DNA of 64,000 nucleotides, from the NCBI RefSeq assembly GCF_000189635.1, contig NW_002476554.1, positions 252,731 through 316,730 on the forward strand, given 5' to 3'. Position 1 is the first letter of the stretch. Every line of letters begins with the position of its first letter. The stretch comes from Tetrahymena thermophila SB210. Its lineage: Eukaryota > Ciliophora > Oligohymenophorea > Hymenostomatida > Tetrahymenidae. Both the position numbers and the translations under genes were made by a program. Below the pieces are notes generated by a model. The model saw nothing but the letters and a program-made list of their open reading frames with translations, was not told where the DNA came from and did not search any database. Of the stretch, positions 13,381 to 25,683 are shown piece by piece.

Positions 13381-14092
13381 GATAAAAGTTAAAACATTAA
13401 ATATGAATATCTAAAATAGTAATATATTCTAATAAAAACCTTTTTGAAAAATATATTCTTTTATACATAGTAAAATGAGATAATTCTCAGGTTTGTTTTG
13501 CTTTTTTGGTGTTTTACAAGATGTTTGCCTTATTATGCTTATTTATGGGTAAAACTAATTTCTTTAGGTGTTTTTACTTTATTTTTTAAGTTTATTAAAA
13601 CTAACAGAATAAATAGAGCTATAATATGTTATAACTGGGCTATTTTTGCTTACACTGACATGTAATAAATTTTTAAAATTATAACTCTTTTAACCTATCA
13701 ATTTTCTTTTTAGAAATTAATAATTTTTTCTACAATTAAATATATTTTTTTTTGGTTTTGTTAGATGATTCATTGCTTAAATATTTGTATTTCAAATAAT
13801 AAACTTGTTTATATTTTTTTTACTAATTTGCTTAACATTTTATATCTAAAATTGTTTAGAAAATTTCTCTCAATTTTCTTTTTTGTAAGAAATATCAATC
13901 GTTTTAATTTCATAATAAGTGTAATTATCCAAAATAAAATAACACCTTGTGAGAAAGTAAATTCTTCAGCTTAAGAAGTACTAAAGTTATCGAACATATT
14001 ATTAATTAATTATTTATCAAAAGAAAAAAATCATTTGAAAAGAAAAAAAACTTTAAAAAAACAAAAATTAAAAAAAAACACTTTTCATTTAA

Positions 14093-17000
14093 ATGATTAA
14101 TAAATTTTTTTATTAATATTTTTTAATCATACTTCTACTATGTGTAAAGTAGACATATTCAACTACAGCAAGTTCATATGACTTCTTATTCTAGTAAATT
14201 TAATTCCCAACCTACCTCTTCGCTACCAAATAATAGATTTCTTCCACAGCATCCAACAAAGATTACACAGTCATCTCTTATCTCACTAGTGGAATTAAGT
14301 GGATCGACAATAACAATTAATAACCAATTAATAATGCTATTGTCTCTTTGGCAGGAACAACTATTAGCGCAGTTGCTATTACCTAAGACAGCTAGTATCT
14401 TTTCACCTCAAATGATAATAGGCTTTCTATGTATTCTGTTTCTGCTAATTAAAATTTCAATTTAGCTTTGATAAAGCAGAGTTCAGAACAATATGGTGTC
14501 ATCACAAATATCTATCTCATCTAAAATGACAAAATAGCAATTATTCTAGGTGATAAAGGCGCTATCGTTGCTTACGATATTTAGTCTAAGGCCTCATCTG
14601 ATCCCATGCCCATTTTAGCAACCTTTTTTGCTAAATCTAAAAATATTTAGGCATTCATAAGAATCACTGATGACTTAAAATGGATTTTTGTTGCTGACTT
14701 ATCTGCTGGTGTCTATGTACTTAAGTTAACAATTACTCTTGATTCAAACTAAAAGGTCACTGCGGTAACTATGCCTTAAGCTGCTTGGGCCTACGCTCGT
14801 TATACTAATTAAGTTGAAGTTACCAAAGATCTTAAATGGATGATTATCCTTGAGTCTTGGAGAGGACTAAGATCCATTTCTTTGGATACTTTATTTGCAG
14901 CAGATCCCTCTACCTATCCAATTACTTTACCAAATCGAGACCTTTGGTGGTATAATTTGCTTCAATAACCTGTTTTTTATGGATCATATCTCTCTAAGGA
15001 TTCTAAGTACTTAATAACAGCAATTCGCTCTTAAGGAATCATGATCTTTGACGTTAGCCAACCTTCTAATCCAGTTTAATACTACTAAATTAAAATCCCA
15101 GGTTGCCCAACCAGAATAGAAATGGTTAATACTTAGAATCTACTTTTTTATACTGACGGCATATAACTCTTGGCTTTTTAGAAAGTCTAACCTAATATGA
15201 ATAATAACTTTCCAAACATTTTTAATGGCCATTAATCAAAGCTGTTTTCTTATTCCTCTTAGTTTGCTCAATGGAGATGCTATGTTTCTTAAGAGTAAAC
15301 CTTTATTATAGCTTCATAGTGTAGTGATTTAGATTTCCTTTAACTGAAAGGTGGAGATCCTTACAATATCTCATTATTTAAGAGAATGAGCGCAGTCCAA
15401 AATACTAGAACTTGTACTTTGGCTTTCTATGATAATAACCGCTACATGTACAGACCAGTTAGAGAAAATGGAGCTTTCATGTATATTTATGACATTCAAA
15501 ATATCGCTAATTATGCAAAGACTGATTTCCCTATTGTTGGAAGTGTTAAAGATAGTAATCCACCAAGAGGAGAAGATCTTTAATTTTCGAAGGATGAAAA
15601 TCTGTTAGTTGTCAATTACAACTAAGGAGTTGTTATTTTCGATTCAACAGACAAATTCAATTTGAAAATCTTAAGTTACTGGAACATTCCCTTATAATTG
15701 AATGGATACACTTCTGCGATTGCTTTAACTGATGATAACAAATACTGCATAATAGCATCAAGAACGATAGGAATGTTTTTTTTAGTTGATATTTCTGATC
15801 CTACAAAACCGAATCTTGTTAATTAAACTTATACAAACGGAGCTGAGTTAGTTGTCAAATCTTCAATTTACACAAACATTGCATATGTATGCGATGGTAC
15901 TTCAGGTTTTGCAATTCTTGATTTATCAGCTTTGCCCTAATTTAAGTTTATAAGCAGAATTGCAGTTGATGGATGGTGTAATCATATGACTTTGATCCAA
16001 AATGAAAAGTATACAATAGTATCTTCAATGGACTACAATGGAATGATTAATATCATAGACCTTAGTGACTTGAACAATCCTTTTGTATTAAGCAAATATA
16101 CTGAATTTAATGAATAATCTATTGCTACTTGTGCGCTTAATAATTTGGAATATGCTTTTTCTACAAGCAATAAAGGTTTAAGAATTTTCCCTCTCAAGAG
16201 TTAAGTTGCTATTCATTCTTCATTTTTTGAAATTCAACCAAATAATCAGCTTAAAGCAATATCGAATAATCTTAAAATAGGTTAAAAAGTTTTAATACAA
16301 CTACTGCTTATATATGTTGTTGATGGAATGCAAATTATGGATGTGTTCTACTATAATAACTACTAAAGAAACGCTCTGCCAAGCTGGATCCAATTCATAT
16401 AGATAAATAATTCTATAGAAATTTTAGTTGACAAGTAAGGATCTTAGTCCTCAACAACTTCTACTCAAAATTTACTCCTCGTCAAAACAGGAATTCCTAT
16501 AACTAGCCAAAGCTTTATATACCCTGAAATACCTACAGATGCAAATGCAAGTCAGTAAATATATATATTCCTTAAAGAGAGTGGAATTATTTCAAGTAAT
16601 AATTTAGTATCCTCAACCTTTGATCCTAATACTCCAATTAACTTATCTTCTTTATCAGTTCCATAGGTACAACGCTTACTAGATTTGGTTACTCTCACTT
16701 TATAACGTGGTATCTATTATAATCCTATTGCCTTTAAAGTTTCAAATTCTCTGTCATTTGATCCAACTAGTGATCAAATGGTTTAAACCTATTCTTAAGA
16801 TGTTACAGTTTAAATAACAATAGATGTTCAAAAACCTTCTGATGGTACATTTGTTTAGAAGCAGTATCCAGGAGTTATTGTATCGATTTCAAATAATGGC
16901 GCAACTATTTTAATTTATGGAAATATCGCTTCTGTAAATTCCATATTAAAATAAAAGATCTATTTCTACATAGATAAAAATTTAGCTTAAAATAACAATT

Positions 17001-19102
17001 TTTAGGTAAGTATGATAATCACTGATAATTTGAATCCAAATCTTATAGTTAATTATTCTCTTTCTGATGTGATCACAACTTTCATACATTTAAAATCTTA
17101 TTTGGTTCAAACAATGCCTCTATAAAGTTAAATAAATGAATAATATGATAGTGCAGAAATAACTGTCCTCGAACAAACAACAATAACATTTTTAGCTAAC
17201 ACTTTCTAAGATTAAGACAGGTTCCCTATAAGCTATGAAGTAGAAATATTAACTAATAAATAAAACACTTTTGTTGCGCTTTCTAGTGACTATTGGCTTA
17301 AATTCTAACCAGTTTCATTGTCTTTTAATGGAATAGCTCAATTATCTTTACTAAACTCATAAGTAACTATAAAGATGACTGCAACTGATGGATACTCAAC
17401 TTGTATTGATTAATTTACTATAAAGCTTTATAAACTTCCTTTAACATACATAATAAACCTATTACTATAAATACTAACTCCTATAATTAGTATGCTTGGT
17501 GTTTATAAATATAGATACATTATCATCAATTCTATTTACAGTAAATAAGTAACATACTCAAGAGAGCATATAAAACCTGATAATTTATTTATAAAGTGCA
17601 TTCCATTACTTGATTAAAATGTATTACTTGGTTAATACATTGTTAAATAGTATATAAAAGAGCTTGAAAAAAATAACTAACAAATAGAAGTAAGCTAAGG
17701 AGACATGAAATCACAAATTAGTAGATCAGATAGTTCCCCTATTGCTATAAGTAAAGACTATACAGGAGTTGCTACTTCTTTTAATCCTAAAAAAATAGGA
17801 AATGAAAAAGGTGTAAATTTATCATAACAGAATGAAAATTAATTTGACTGTATTAAGGAGTAAGAAGAAGTACAAAATGGAAAATATTAATTTTAAATGC
17901 CAGATGGTAAAATTGATATGGTCAAACTTTTAGACGGTATGGAGAAAATAAATCTTACATATAAATTCTTTGGTGTATAGAGATTTTTTAGTAGTGATAG
18001 ACAACAAATTTTGCAAAGAAACGAAAGTTTGATTTTTGAGAGTATCAAAATTCTGATGCAAAGATATTTACTTAGTAAAAATAAATAGCTGATGGATTTC
18101 TACTAATTCCTGTAAAGCGAAGCAAAAAAAACTGGAGTATTCAGTGAAAATGATTGGTATAGAGAATATGTAGATATTGGAATGAGTGAAAATTATCATT
18201 TAAAAGAAAAATCATCTGCTGATGATATAACATTAAGGGAAGTTTTCTAATGCTTTAGTGTAAAGGAAGAGTCCGTTTTGGATTAGTTTAAGCTCTACAA
18301 GAATACAACTAAAGAAAAAAATTAACTTGTGATACTTGAAGAAAATAATTTAAATTTATTAAAAGATGTTTTGATAGGAGATGCAATTGGAATTGTTGAC
18401 CAAGATCCCTAATTTTTTAAAAAGTGTGTAGGAGAATCTTTATGGTTGGGAATGCAAAACATCATGGGTATCTAGGCTCATATTAGAGATATTGATAGCT
18501 GTATCCTTCCTATAAAAAAATGTATGAACTGTGATTTTTTACCTTATGGCTTGCAAAATAACATGAAATTGCCAAATTGGTTAAGCTTTGTTCATAAAAA
18601 TGGTCTTATAATCTTAAAGGGGACTCCAACAGAAAGTGATTCAGAAATTTTCCAAATTAGAGTTTCTGACATAACAAATTATGTAGTAAAAAAATTTGAT
18701 ATTGAAGTTTTGCCATCTCAAGCTAAAAATGGTTTATTAAGCTTTTAAAAGTAGTTTGAAAAATAGAAAACTGAAACAGATAGGTTAACTGTGAGCGCTT
18801 TAACAAATAAAAGAAATACAATGAATATCTAGGCATTACTTTAAAAATCAGCAATGTAGATGAGTGATAAATCAAATAAATAAGCTTAGAATTTATAATC
18901 ATAAAATCAGAATGCTCATTAAACTGAAGAAAAACCAGCCAAATCTGTATTTAACAAATAATAAATAATTGATGACGAATAGCATGATACTATTGAATTT
19001 ACAAAAGGTGATGCTTCCCCATGTAGTTAACCTAGAGAATTGTTTTTTTCAAATAAATCACAAAATTTATATAATTTAGATCTAAAAAATTAAAATATAT
19101 GA
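14093..19102 (+). CDS. LVIVD beta-propeller / CADG transmembrane protein, copy 2
   Basis: An intronless frame of 1,669 residues, ATG 14093 to TGA 19100-19102, collinear with the protein at 5774-10774. It has the same signal peptide, LVIVD propeller, juxtamembrane CADG unit, membrane span near residue 1118-1142 and a second CADG-like unit in the tail (~1478-1540, LPNWLSF ... LKGTPTESD). Similarity to copy 1 is uneven: stretches in the propeller are nearly identical in DNA, including silent sites, whereas the C-terminal tail has diverged clearly. This suggests gene conversion over part of the gene. The 3' end is homologous to the stump at 22146-22619, so the family once had a third member here. 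Function unknown; a surface receptor or adhesion role is inferred from the domains only. Confidence 0.85.
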
Positions 19103-20070
19103 ATTTAATTTTATTTACTTAAATATAATTTGTATTTATTTATGGTATTTATTGATGTAGAACTTCATACTACTATTTTTTACTTATCTTCTTTTTACAT
19201 TTCAAAAAACTTATTCACTACAAATATCAAATTTTTTTAAGAAATAAAAAAAATTAAGCACTGTATAATGAATAAACTATTTCTTTTTAGAAGTGTGACT
19301 TTATAAATTTATTTGATAAAATCTTATTATAAAATTCTTATTTTAAATATATTTAATAAACAATATCTAAATGCTTATAGAATCAAATAATTTTAATTTT
19401 CTATCAATTTTTACTAATGTAGAAGTATAAAATAATTTTTAAACTTTAGCAATTATTACACTTCCATGATTAAAATTCTTGTGGTAGCTCAAGGATAGTA
19501 ATATTGGAAGTAATTAATTAATTGTTTTTTTATAATATTAATACTAAAATGCAATATAAAACTTTACTATTGTATGAAAAATTTTAAAATGATTTTTATG
19601 GAATATATTTATGAAATAATCATTTTTTTATAATGTTTTGGTGAGGATGACTCTAATATTATTAAGAATTCACAGTAAGATAATAAAATTAAAAATAAGT
19701 GAATTTCGTCATTAACTTTTTCTAATATCTTAGTTTTAAATAATATAGAAAAGAAAGAATGATAAATTCCGATAGCTCTTTTAGTTGCTAAAATATAAAT
19801 TTTTCTAATCAAAATATCTCTAAATACTTATTTTCTTGGTGTTAATTAAAAATACATTTTACTATTTTTTTTGCTAATATTTAATCATTTGATTATGCTA
19901 AGGATAAAAGCAATTAACTAAGAAATATTGATAGGCTCCATTTTTTATATTTAGATAAAGAACAAATAAGGTGATTTGGTGACTTTAATTAGCTCTAAGG
20001 CAAAACAAAATTAAATAAATTAATAATTTAAAAATATTGATAATAATAAAAGTAAAAGAGGGAAAATATT
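19103..20070. other. Spacer upstream of first F-box gene, duplicated at 22620-23365
   Basis: AT-rich and non-coding as far as I can see. Stretches near 19610-19810 match 22900-23090, consistent with co-duplication. An in-frame TGA at 20038-20040 precedes the F-box gene start. Confidence 0.5.
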
Positions 20071-21966
20071 ATGAGTGTTTCTTTTTAATCATATAAATAT
20101 AGTTTTTTGACCTAAAAATTAAAAAAGTAGATCATAAAAAATGATTTTAGTTATCAAAACTAAGATTTATTTATTGACACAAATAAATAGTGCAAAACCT
20201 CAGAATCCAGTTAAAAATAATAAATTCAGTTCTCTAAGATGGAGGAAAAAAACATATTTTAAATTCAAAGACATAGAACCTAATCAGTTTAATAGCAGAA
20301 ATCTTTTTCCGTTAAGAAAAATATTTTTAATAACAAAAATGTATAATAAAATATATAATAGCAGCTCTAAAAGCCTAGCTATTGTGAAGAAAAATCTAAA
20401 TTAAATAATAATAATAATAATGTCTTCAATAAAGTTTCATAGTATAATAATGTAAGTGTATTGATTAAATCAAACTAAAATATTAGAGTTAGTAAATAGA
20501 TTATAAAAATACACAAAGAAAGTCTAAGGAGTATATTTGAAGTCATCAACGATTAAAATATTTTTAATTGCATTTTTTAGTATCTTAATTCATATGAATT
20601 ATTTTATTCATTCAGAAATGTCTGTAGAAAGGCTCGCCAGTTGATAAAATATTATTTTCTTGAACATAATTTTGAATATTCACAAAACGAAGAAGACTAC
20701 TAAAATAAATACTACGATTAGCGTTTAATAACATACATTAACAATAAATTATGGATTAATACAAATTTAAAATAGTTCCTATAAGAAAGCATTGATTATG
20801 GGGTTGTAAGAAAACCAGTTAATACTTTTCATAATTAAATAATTCATCTTTTTAACATTGCTCTGTAATTTTAAGGATATTAAGTAGAATTAAACAAGAC
20901 TTATGAAACGATCAAGAAAATTGGAATAGAAAAATGCTTTTCTTATTTATATGATATCACAAGTCTGCCAAACTCTTGTGCTTAGATAACTTTAAAGGAT
21001 CTTTATTGCTTTGATTACTTGAGAAGCTATTCTAATACTTATTCAATAATTTTGTAGTCGATGATATATAGAATATAATTCTAAAAAAATTTAGAAAAAT
21101 TTAAAGAAATTGTTAAATAAGAATATATCGTTTCTGATAGATGGTATTTTTCTAATTTTAAAAATAAAGTAATAAAAAACATTAAAATGATTAATCTAAA
21201 AAAGAATAAAAGAGTTTTTGACTATGTTGGAAAAAATTAGTTTTATCTTATATTTTCTTTTCTTACTTTTGAATAGCTTATAAAAATGAGAAATGTATCT
21301 AGAAACTTAAAAGTAATAATTGACAATTACATCACTGAACAAATATCGGTTTTAAATGAGAAAAGATAAAACATGTTAAAAAAATATCACATTAGAGATG
21401 ATATTTTATCTGAATTACTTAATTATTTTGCTTTTGATATATTTATGAAAACTCATCCAAATAGAGAGATATTTACAAATTATTTATCATATCCTTAGTT
21501 TTAATTATTATTTGAAATAAAAAAAGTTGTTTCTTTTATGAGAATAGGTAACATATCTTTCTTTTTTGACTCCAAAATAAATTTTTAGTTAAATGAAATT
21601 TAAGTATAGTCTATTTAATCTTTTCTTAAATCCTATAAGATTGAAGATATAAAGCTTATTAAAAGCTTTTACTCTTGGATATTATTTTTTATTTTTTAGT
21701 TTTTGGTATCTTTTAACGAAAAAAAATTAAATTAGAGAAGATTTCTTGCTTATTACAAAGAATTTACATCTCATGAAGAATTATTTGAAATTTCAAATAA
21801 AATTTTACTTCTTGAAAAAACAATCAATTTAGGTAATGACTAATTCCTCTTTTTCTTATCAAAAGATTTTTATAAAATGTAAAGAAAATATTACAAATAT
21901 TAAGATCACTTGATAAGTTAATAGAGTAACTAAGATAGCTATTTAGAATAGTAATATATTATTTGA
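20071..21966 (+). CDS. Protein with two F-box motifs, copy 1
   Basis: An intronless 631-residue frame; ATG 20071 is the first after an in-frame TGA at 20038, and the stop is TGA 21964-21966. Residues 1-150 are low-complexity Gln/Asn/Lys-rich. An F-box-like helix set lies at ~154-190 (IFNCIFQYLNSYELFYSFRN), and a second, better F-box at ~386-425 (FYLIFSFLTFEQLIKMRNVS). F-boxes bind Skp1 in SCF ubiquitin ligases, so a role in targeted ubiquitination is inferred. No WD, LRR or kelch substrate domain is seen; the remaining sequence is helical and Lys/Phe-rich. The gene lies 968 bases after the LVIVD/CADG gene and is duplicated with it at 23366-25144. Confidence 0.75.
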
Positions 21967-22145
21967 GATATTTATTAATCAATTAAAATAAAAAATATTT
22001 TTAATAAAATTTTATATTTGTGTTTATATGCTAAATATTCATCTTTAATTACATACAATACCAATACAATATTTTACATTTCTTAAAACTTCACTCTTCA
22101 AAGCTTAAGAGTTTATGTTATATAAAATTTTAAGTTCTTAATATT

Positions 22146-22619
22146 ACAGAAAATGATATTGAAATTTTTCAGATTAGAATTTCTGACATATCAAATTATG
22201 TAGTAAAAAAATTTGATATTGAAGTTTTGGAATCTAAAGCTAAAAATGGTTTATTAAACTATTAAAAATCATATGAAAAATAGTAAACTGAAACAGATAA
22301 ATTAACTGTCAGAGCTATAGCACATAAAAGAAAGACAGTTAATATTTAATCTTTACTTTAAAAATCAGCAAATTTGCTGAATGAAAAATTAAATAGATAA
22401 GTTTAGAATTCTTAATCATTATATTAAAATATCTTATAAACTGAAGAAAAAGCAGCCAAATCTGCTGCTAACAAATAATTAATATTTGAAGATGATTAAA
22501 ATGATATTTTTGAATTTACAAAAAATGATTCATTCCCATTTAGTTAGCCTAAAGAATTGCTTTTTTCAAATAAATCACAAAATTTATAAAATATAGATTT
22601 AAAAAATATAAATAATTGA
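22146..22619 (+). pseudogene. 3' stump of a third LVIVD/CADG gene
   Basis: This stretch aligns throughout with the end of the gene at 14093-19102, from the middle of the tail CADG unit (EIFQIRISDISNYVVKKFD) to the final TGA at 22617-22619. The frame is still open for 158 codons, but homology begins abruptly at 22146 and there is no in-frame ATG, so the signal peptide, propeller and membrane span are missing. The 179 bases before it are unrelated non-coding sequence. I read it as the truncated left end of a duplicated segment. Preservation of the frame suggests a recent event; expression cannot be excluded. Confidence 0.8.
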
Positions 22620-23365
22620 TTTATTTTTATTAGCTAAAATATAATTTATATTTTTTTATGGTATTTATTGATATAAAGTTTAATATTACTATTTTATATT
22701 TTCTTGTTTTTATACTTAAAATAAAAAATATTTTATCTAAAATCTTAAAATTTTGTAAATAATTGATATCATAATAATTAAAAGATAAAGATTAATTAAA
22801 CTTTTAATAAAACCTTCTTCAATAAATTGAAATAATTTTTAAAAGATTAATAGCAAAATTTTTTTTTAAATTTAAAAACAAAAACATAAATTATATTCTG
22901 TTAATCATTTTTTATAATCTTTTGGTGGGAATAATTCTTGTTATTATATAGTATTCCCAGTAAGTTAATAAAATTTAAAATAAGTTTATTTCATCATTAA
23001 AATTTTCAAATATATTGATTTTAAATAATATAAATAAGAAGGTATGACAAATCCTTATAGCTATTTTGGCTATTTTAAATAGAAAATGTTCAAATTTAAT
23101 TACATCTAAAAACTTTTTTTTTAAGAATCTATTTCAAACAAATGTTAGCTTTTTGTTTGCATATAGATATTTAATCGTTTGACTATGCTAAAATTAAAAC
23201 ATTTAACTACTAATTATTGATAAACTCCATTTTTTATATATAGGTAAAGCACATATAAGATTATTTAATGCAATTAAACTATCTTTGAGGCATAGTAAAA
23301 TTAAGCAATAAATTAATAATATTAAAAATATTAATAATAACAAAAACAAAAAAGGGGAGAATATT
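22620..23365. other. Spacer upstream of second F-box gene
   Basis: Diverged copy of 19103-20070; no gene seen. The Lys/Gln-like purine-rich run just before the ATG is shared by both copies. Confidence 0.5.
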
Positions 23366-25144
23366 ATGAGTTTTTAATTTTAGCCATATAAAGATAGTTT
23401 TCTGATCTCAAAATTAAAAAAGTAGATCATAAAAAATAATTTCTGTTATCAAAGCTAAGATTAATTTATTGTTCCAAATAAATAGTGCAAAGCCTCAGAA
23501 GCCAGTTAGAAATAATATATTCAGTACTCAAAGATAGAGTAAAAAAATATATTTTAAATTTAAAGACATATAAGGTAATCAATTTAATAGCAGATGTAGT
23601 TTTCACTTAAGAAAAATATTTTCAATAACAAAAACACATAATAAAAAATATAAATGAATAACACTAATAATGCCTTCAATAAAACTTCATAGAGTGATAA
23701 TGTAATTATATTGATTAAATCAAATTAAAACAATAGAGTTAGTAAAAAGAAAATAACAATATACAAAAAAAGTCTAAGGAGTATATTTGAATTCATCAAC
23801 AATTAAAATATTTTTAATTGTATTTTTAAGTACCTTAATTCACATGAATTATTTTATTCATTCAGAAATGTCTGTAGAAAGGCTCACCAGTTGATAAAAT
23901 AATATTTTCTTGAACATAATTTTGAATATTCACAAAGCGAAGAAGACTACTAAAATAAATACTGCGATTAATGTTTAGTTGATTACGTTAATAATAAATT
24001 TTGGATTAATACGAATTTAAAATAGTTCCTATAAAAATAGATTGACTAAGAGATTGTAAAAAAACATATTAGTGATTTTAATAATGATGTAATTAATTTT
24101 TTTAACATTGCTCTGTAATTTTAAGGATATAAAGTTGAGTTAAAAAAAACTTATGAAAAGATCAAGAAAATTGGAATAGAAAAATGCTTTTCTTATTTAT
24201 ATGATATCACAAGTCTGCCATCTTCATGTGCCTAGATTAGTTTAAAGAGACTTTGCTGCTTTGATTATTTGAGAAGCAATTTTATTTATTCAGTTATTTT
24301 GTAGTCGATGATTTATAGAATATAATTCTAAAAAAATTTAGAAAAATTTAAAGAAATTGTTAAAAAACAATATATCGCTACTGATAAACAGTTTTTTTAT
24401 TTGTTTAAAAATAAAGTTATAAAAAATATTAAATAGGATTTTGTTTAAATCGGAAAAAATTAGTTTTATCTTATATTTTCTTTTCTTAGTTTTGAAGAGC
24501 TTTTTAATATGAGAAATGTATCTAGAAACTTAAAAGTAATAATTGACAATTACATCACTGAGCAAGTATCCATTTTAAAAGAGCAAAGATAAAATATGCT
24601 CTAAAAATATCATATTAGAGATGATATTTTACCTGAATTACTTAATTACTTTGTTTTTGATATATATAGGAATACTGATTAATATGGAGAGACATTTATA
24701 GCTAGTTTTTCATTTACTTAATCTATATTATTATTTGAATTAACAAAAGTTTTATCTTTTATGAGAATAGAAGATATATTTTTAATTATTGACGACCAAA
24801 TAAATTTTAAGCTAAATGAAATTTAAGTTTAGTCTATTAAATCTATTCTTAATTCCTTTAAGATTAAATATTTAAAGCATATTAAAAACTATCACTATTG
24901 GATCTATTATTTTTTTCTTTAGTTTTTGGTATCTTTTAATGAAAAAAACTTAAATTAAGAAGAATTTCTTGCTTAATACAAAGATTTTTCATCTCATGAA
25001 GAATTATTTGAAATTTCAAATTAAATTTTTCTTTTTGAAAAAACAATCAATTATGGTTATAACTAATTCCTCTTTTTCTTGTTGAAAGATTTCTAAAAAA
25101 TGTATAGAAAATATTTTGAATATAAAGATTCTTTAATATATTGA
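23366..25144 (+). CDS. Protein with two F-box motifs, copy 2
   Basis: An intronless 592-residue paralog of the protein at 20071-21966, ATG 23366 to TGA 25142-25144. The purine-rich context before the ATG matches the other copy. F-box-like motifs sit at ~140-178 (IFNCIFKYLNSHELFYSFRN) and ~367-405 (FYLIFSFLSFEELFNMRNVS); the second fits the F-box consensus well. The first 130 residues are Gln/Lys-rich and shorter than in copy 1. Its TGA comes about 13 codons earlier; the DNA after it still resembles the other gene's C-terminal codons, so the end was lost by a point change. Frames and motifs are intact, so both copies are probably functional. An SCF adaptor role is inferred. Confidence 0.75.
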
Positions 25145-25683
25145 TAGACTAACTTAGATAGTTATTTAGAATTATATGATCAAAATATTATTTCATATAT
25201 AAATTAGCTAAAATATAAATACTTTTAATATTGTTTTTTTTTATTCTTTATTTGTTAAATATTTATCACTAATTACATACTTTAGAATACTTCAATTTTA
25301 TAAAGAATTTATTTTCAATTTATTTTTTATTCAACTTCATAAAATTTTAAATAAAATTAATATAACTAACTATATATAATAAATATATCTCAAAATTCAT
25401 ATCTATATCTTAAAATTTAAGTTTAAATTTTTTATGATGTTTTTTAGCAAGCAATAAAACTAAATTTAATGAAATAATTAATGTTATTAAGATAGAAGTA
25501 AGTCTTTCTTAAAAAGATGCATGATGTAAAATTATTAATAATTTTTAAGGAATTATTTATATTATAAACAACAAACAAGAATAATAAAGCAAATAGACTA
25601 AGAATAAATAATAATTTTATTAAATAAATAATTGCTTATTTAAAGTAAACTAACTTAAATTTATATGTATGTAATATTTTATT
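25145..25683. other. Convergent intergenic spacer
   Basis: AT-rich 3' flanks of a rightward and a leftward gene; nothing further seen. Confidence 0.5.

Larger units (their letters stand above)
10775..14092. other. Spacer between the two LVIVD/CADG genes
   Basis: 3.3 kb, AT-rich. No copy of the F-box gene that follows the second LVIVD gene was found here, so the two spacers are not equivalent. Two things stand out: a GC palindrome at 11981-11990 and a short coding-like stretch near 13160-13380. Poly-A tracts lie just upstream of the next gene. Confidence 0.5.
18640..21966 (+). repeat. Segmental tandem duplication, copy A
   Basis: This block covers the last ~460 bases of the second LVIVD/CADG gene, its 3' spacer and the first F-box gene. 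The same order recurs at 22146-25144, spacer included, so the two blocks arose from one direct duplication. Boundaries are approximate. Confidence 0.75.
22146..25144 (+). repeat. Segmental tandem duplication, copy B
   Basis: Direct repeat of 18640-21966: gene stump, spacer and second F-box gene in the same order. It is about 0.3 kb shorter, mainly through spacer deletion and a shorter N-terminal region in the F-box gene. Confidence 0.75.

Noticed and set aside
13765-13974. Plus-strand hydrophobic frame of 69 residues
   Set aside because: Chance frame in AT-rich spacer; with only TGA as stop such frames are expected often.
19609-19812. Minus-strand frame partly shared with 22900-23090
   Set aside because: Similarity is explained by duplication of the whole spacer, and the frame is not kept cleanly between copies.
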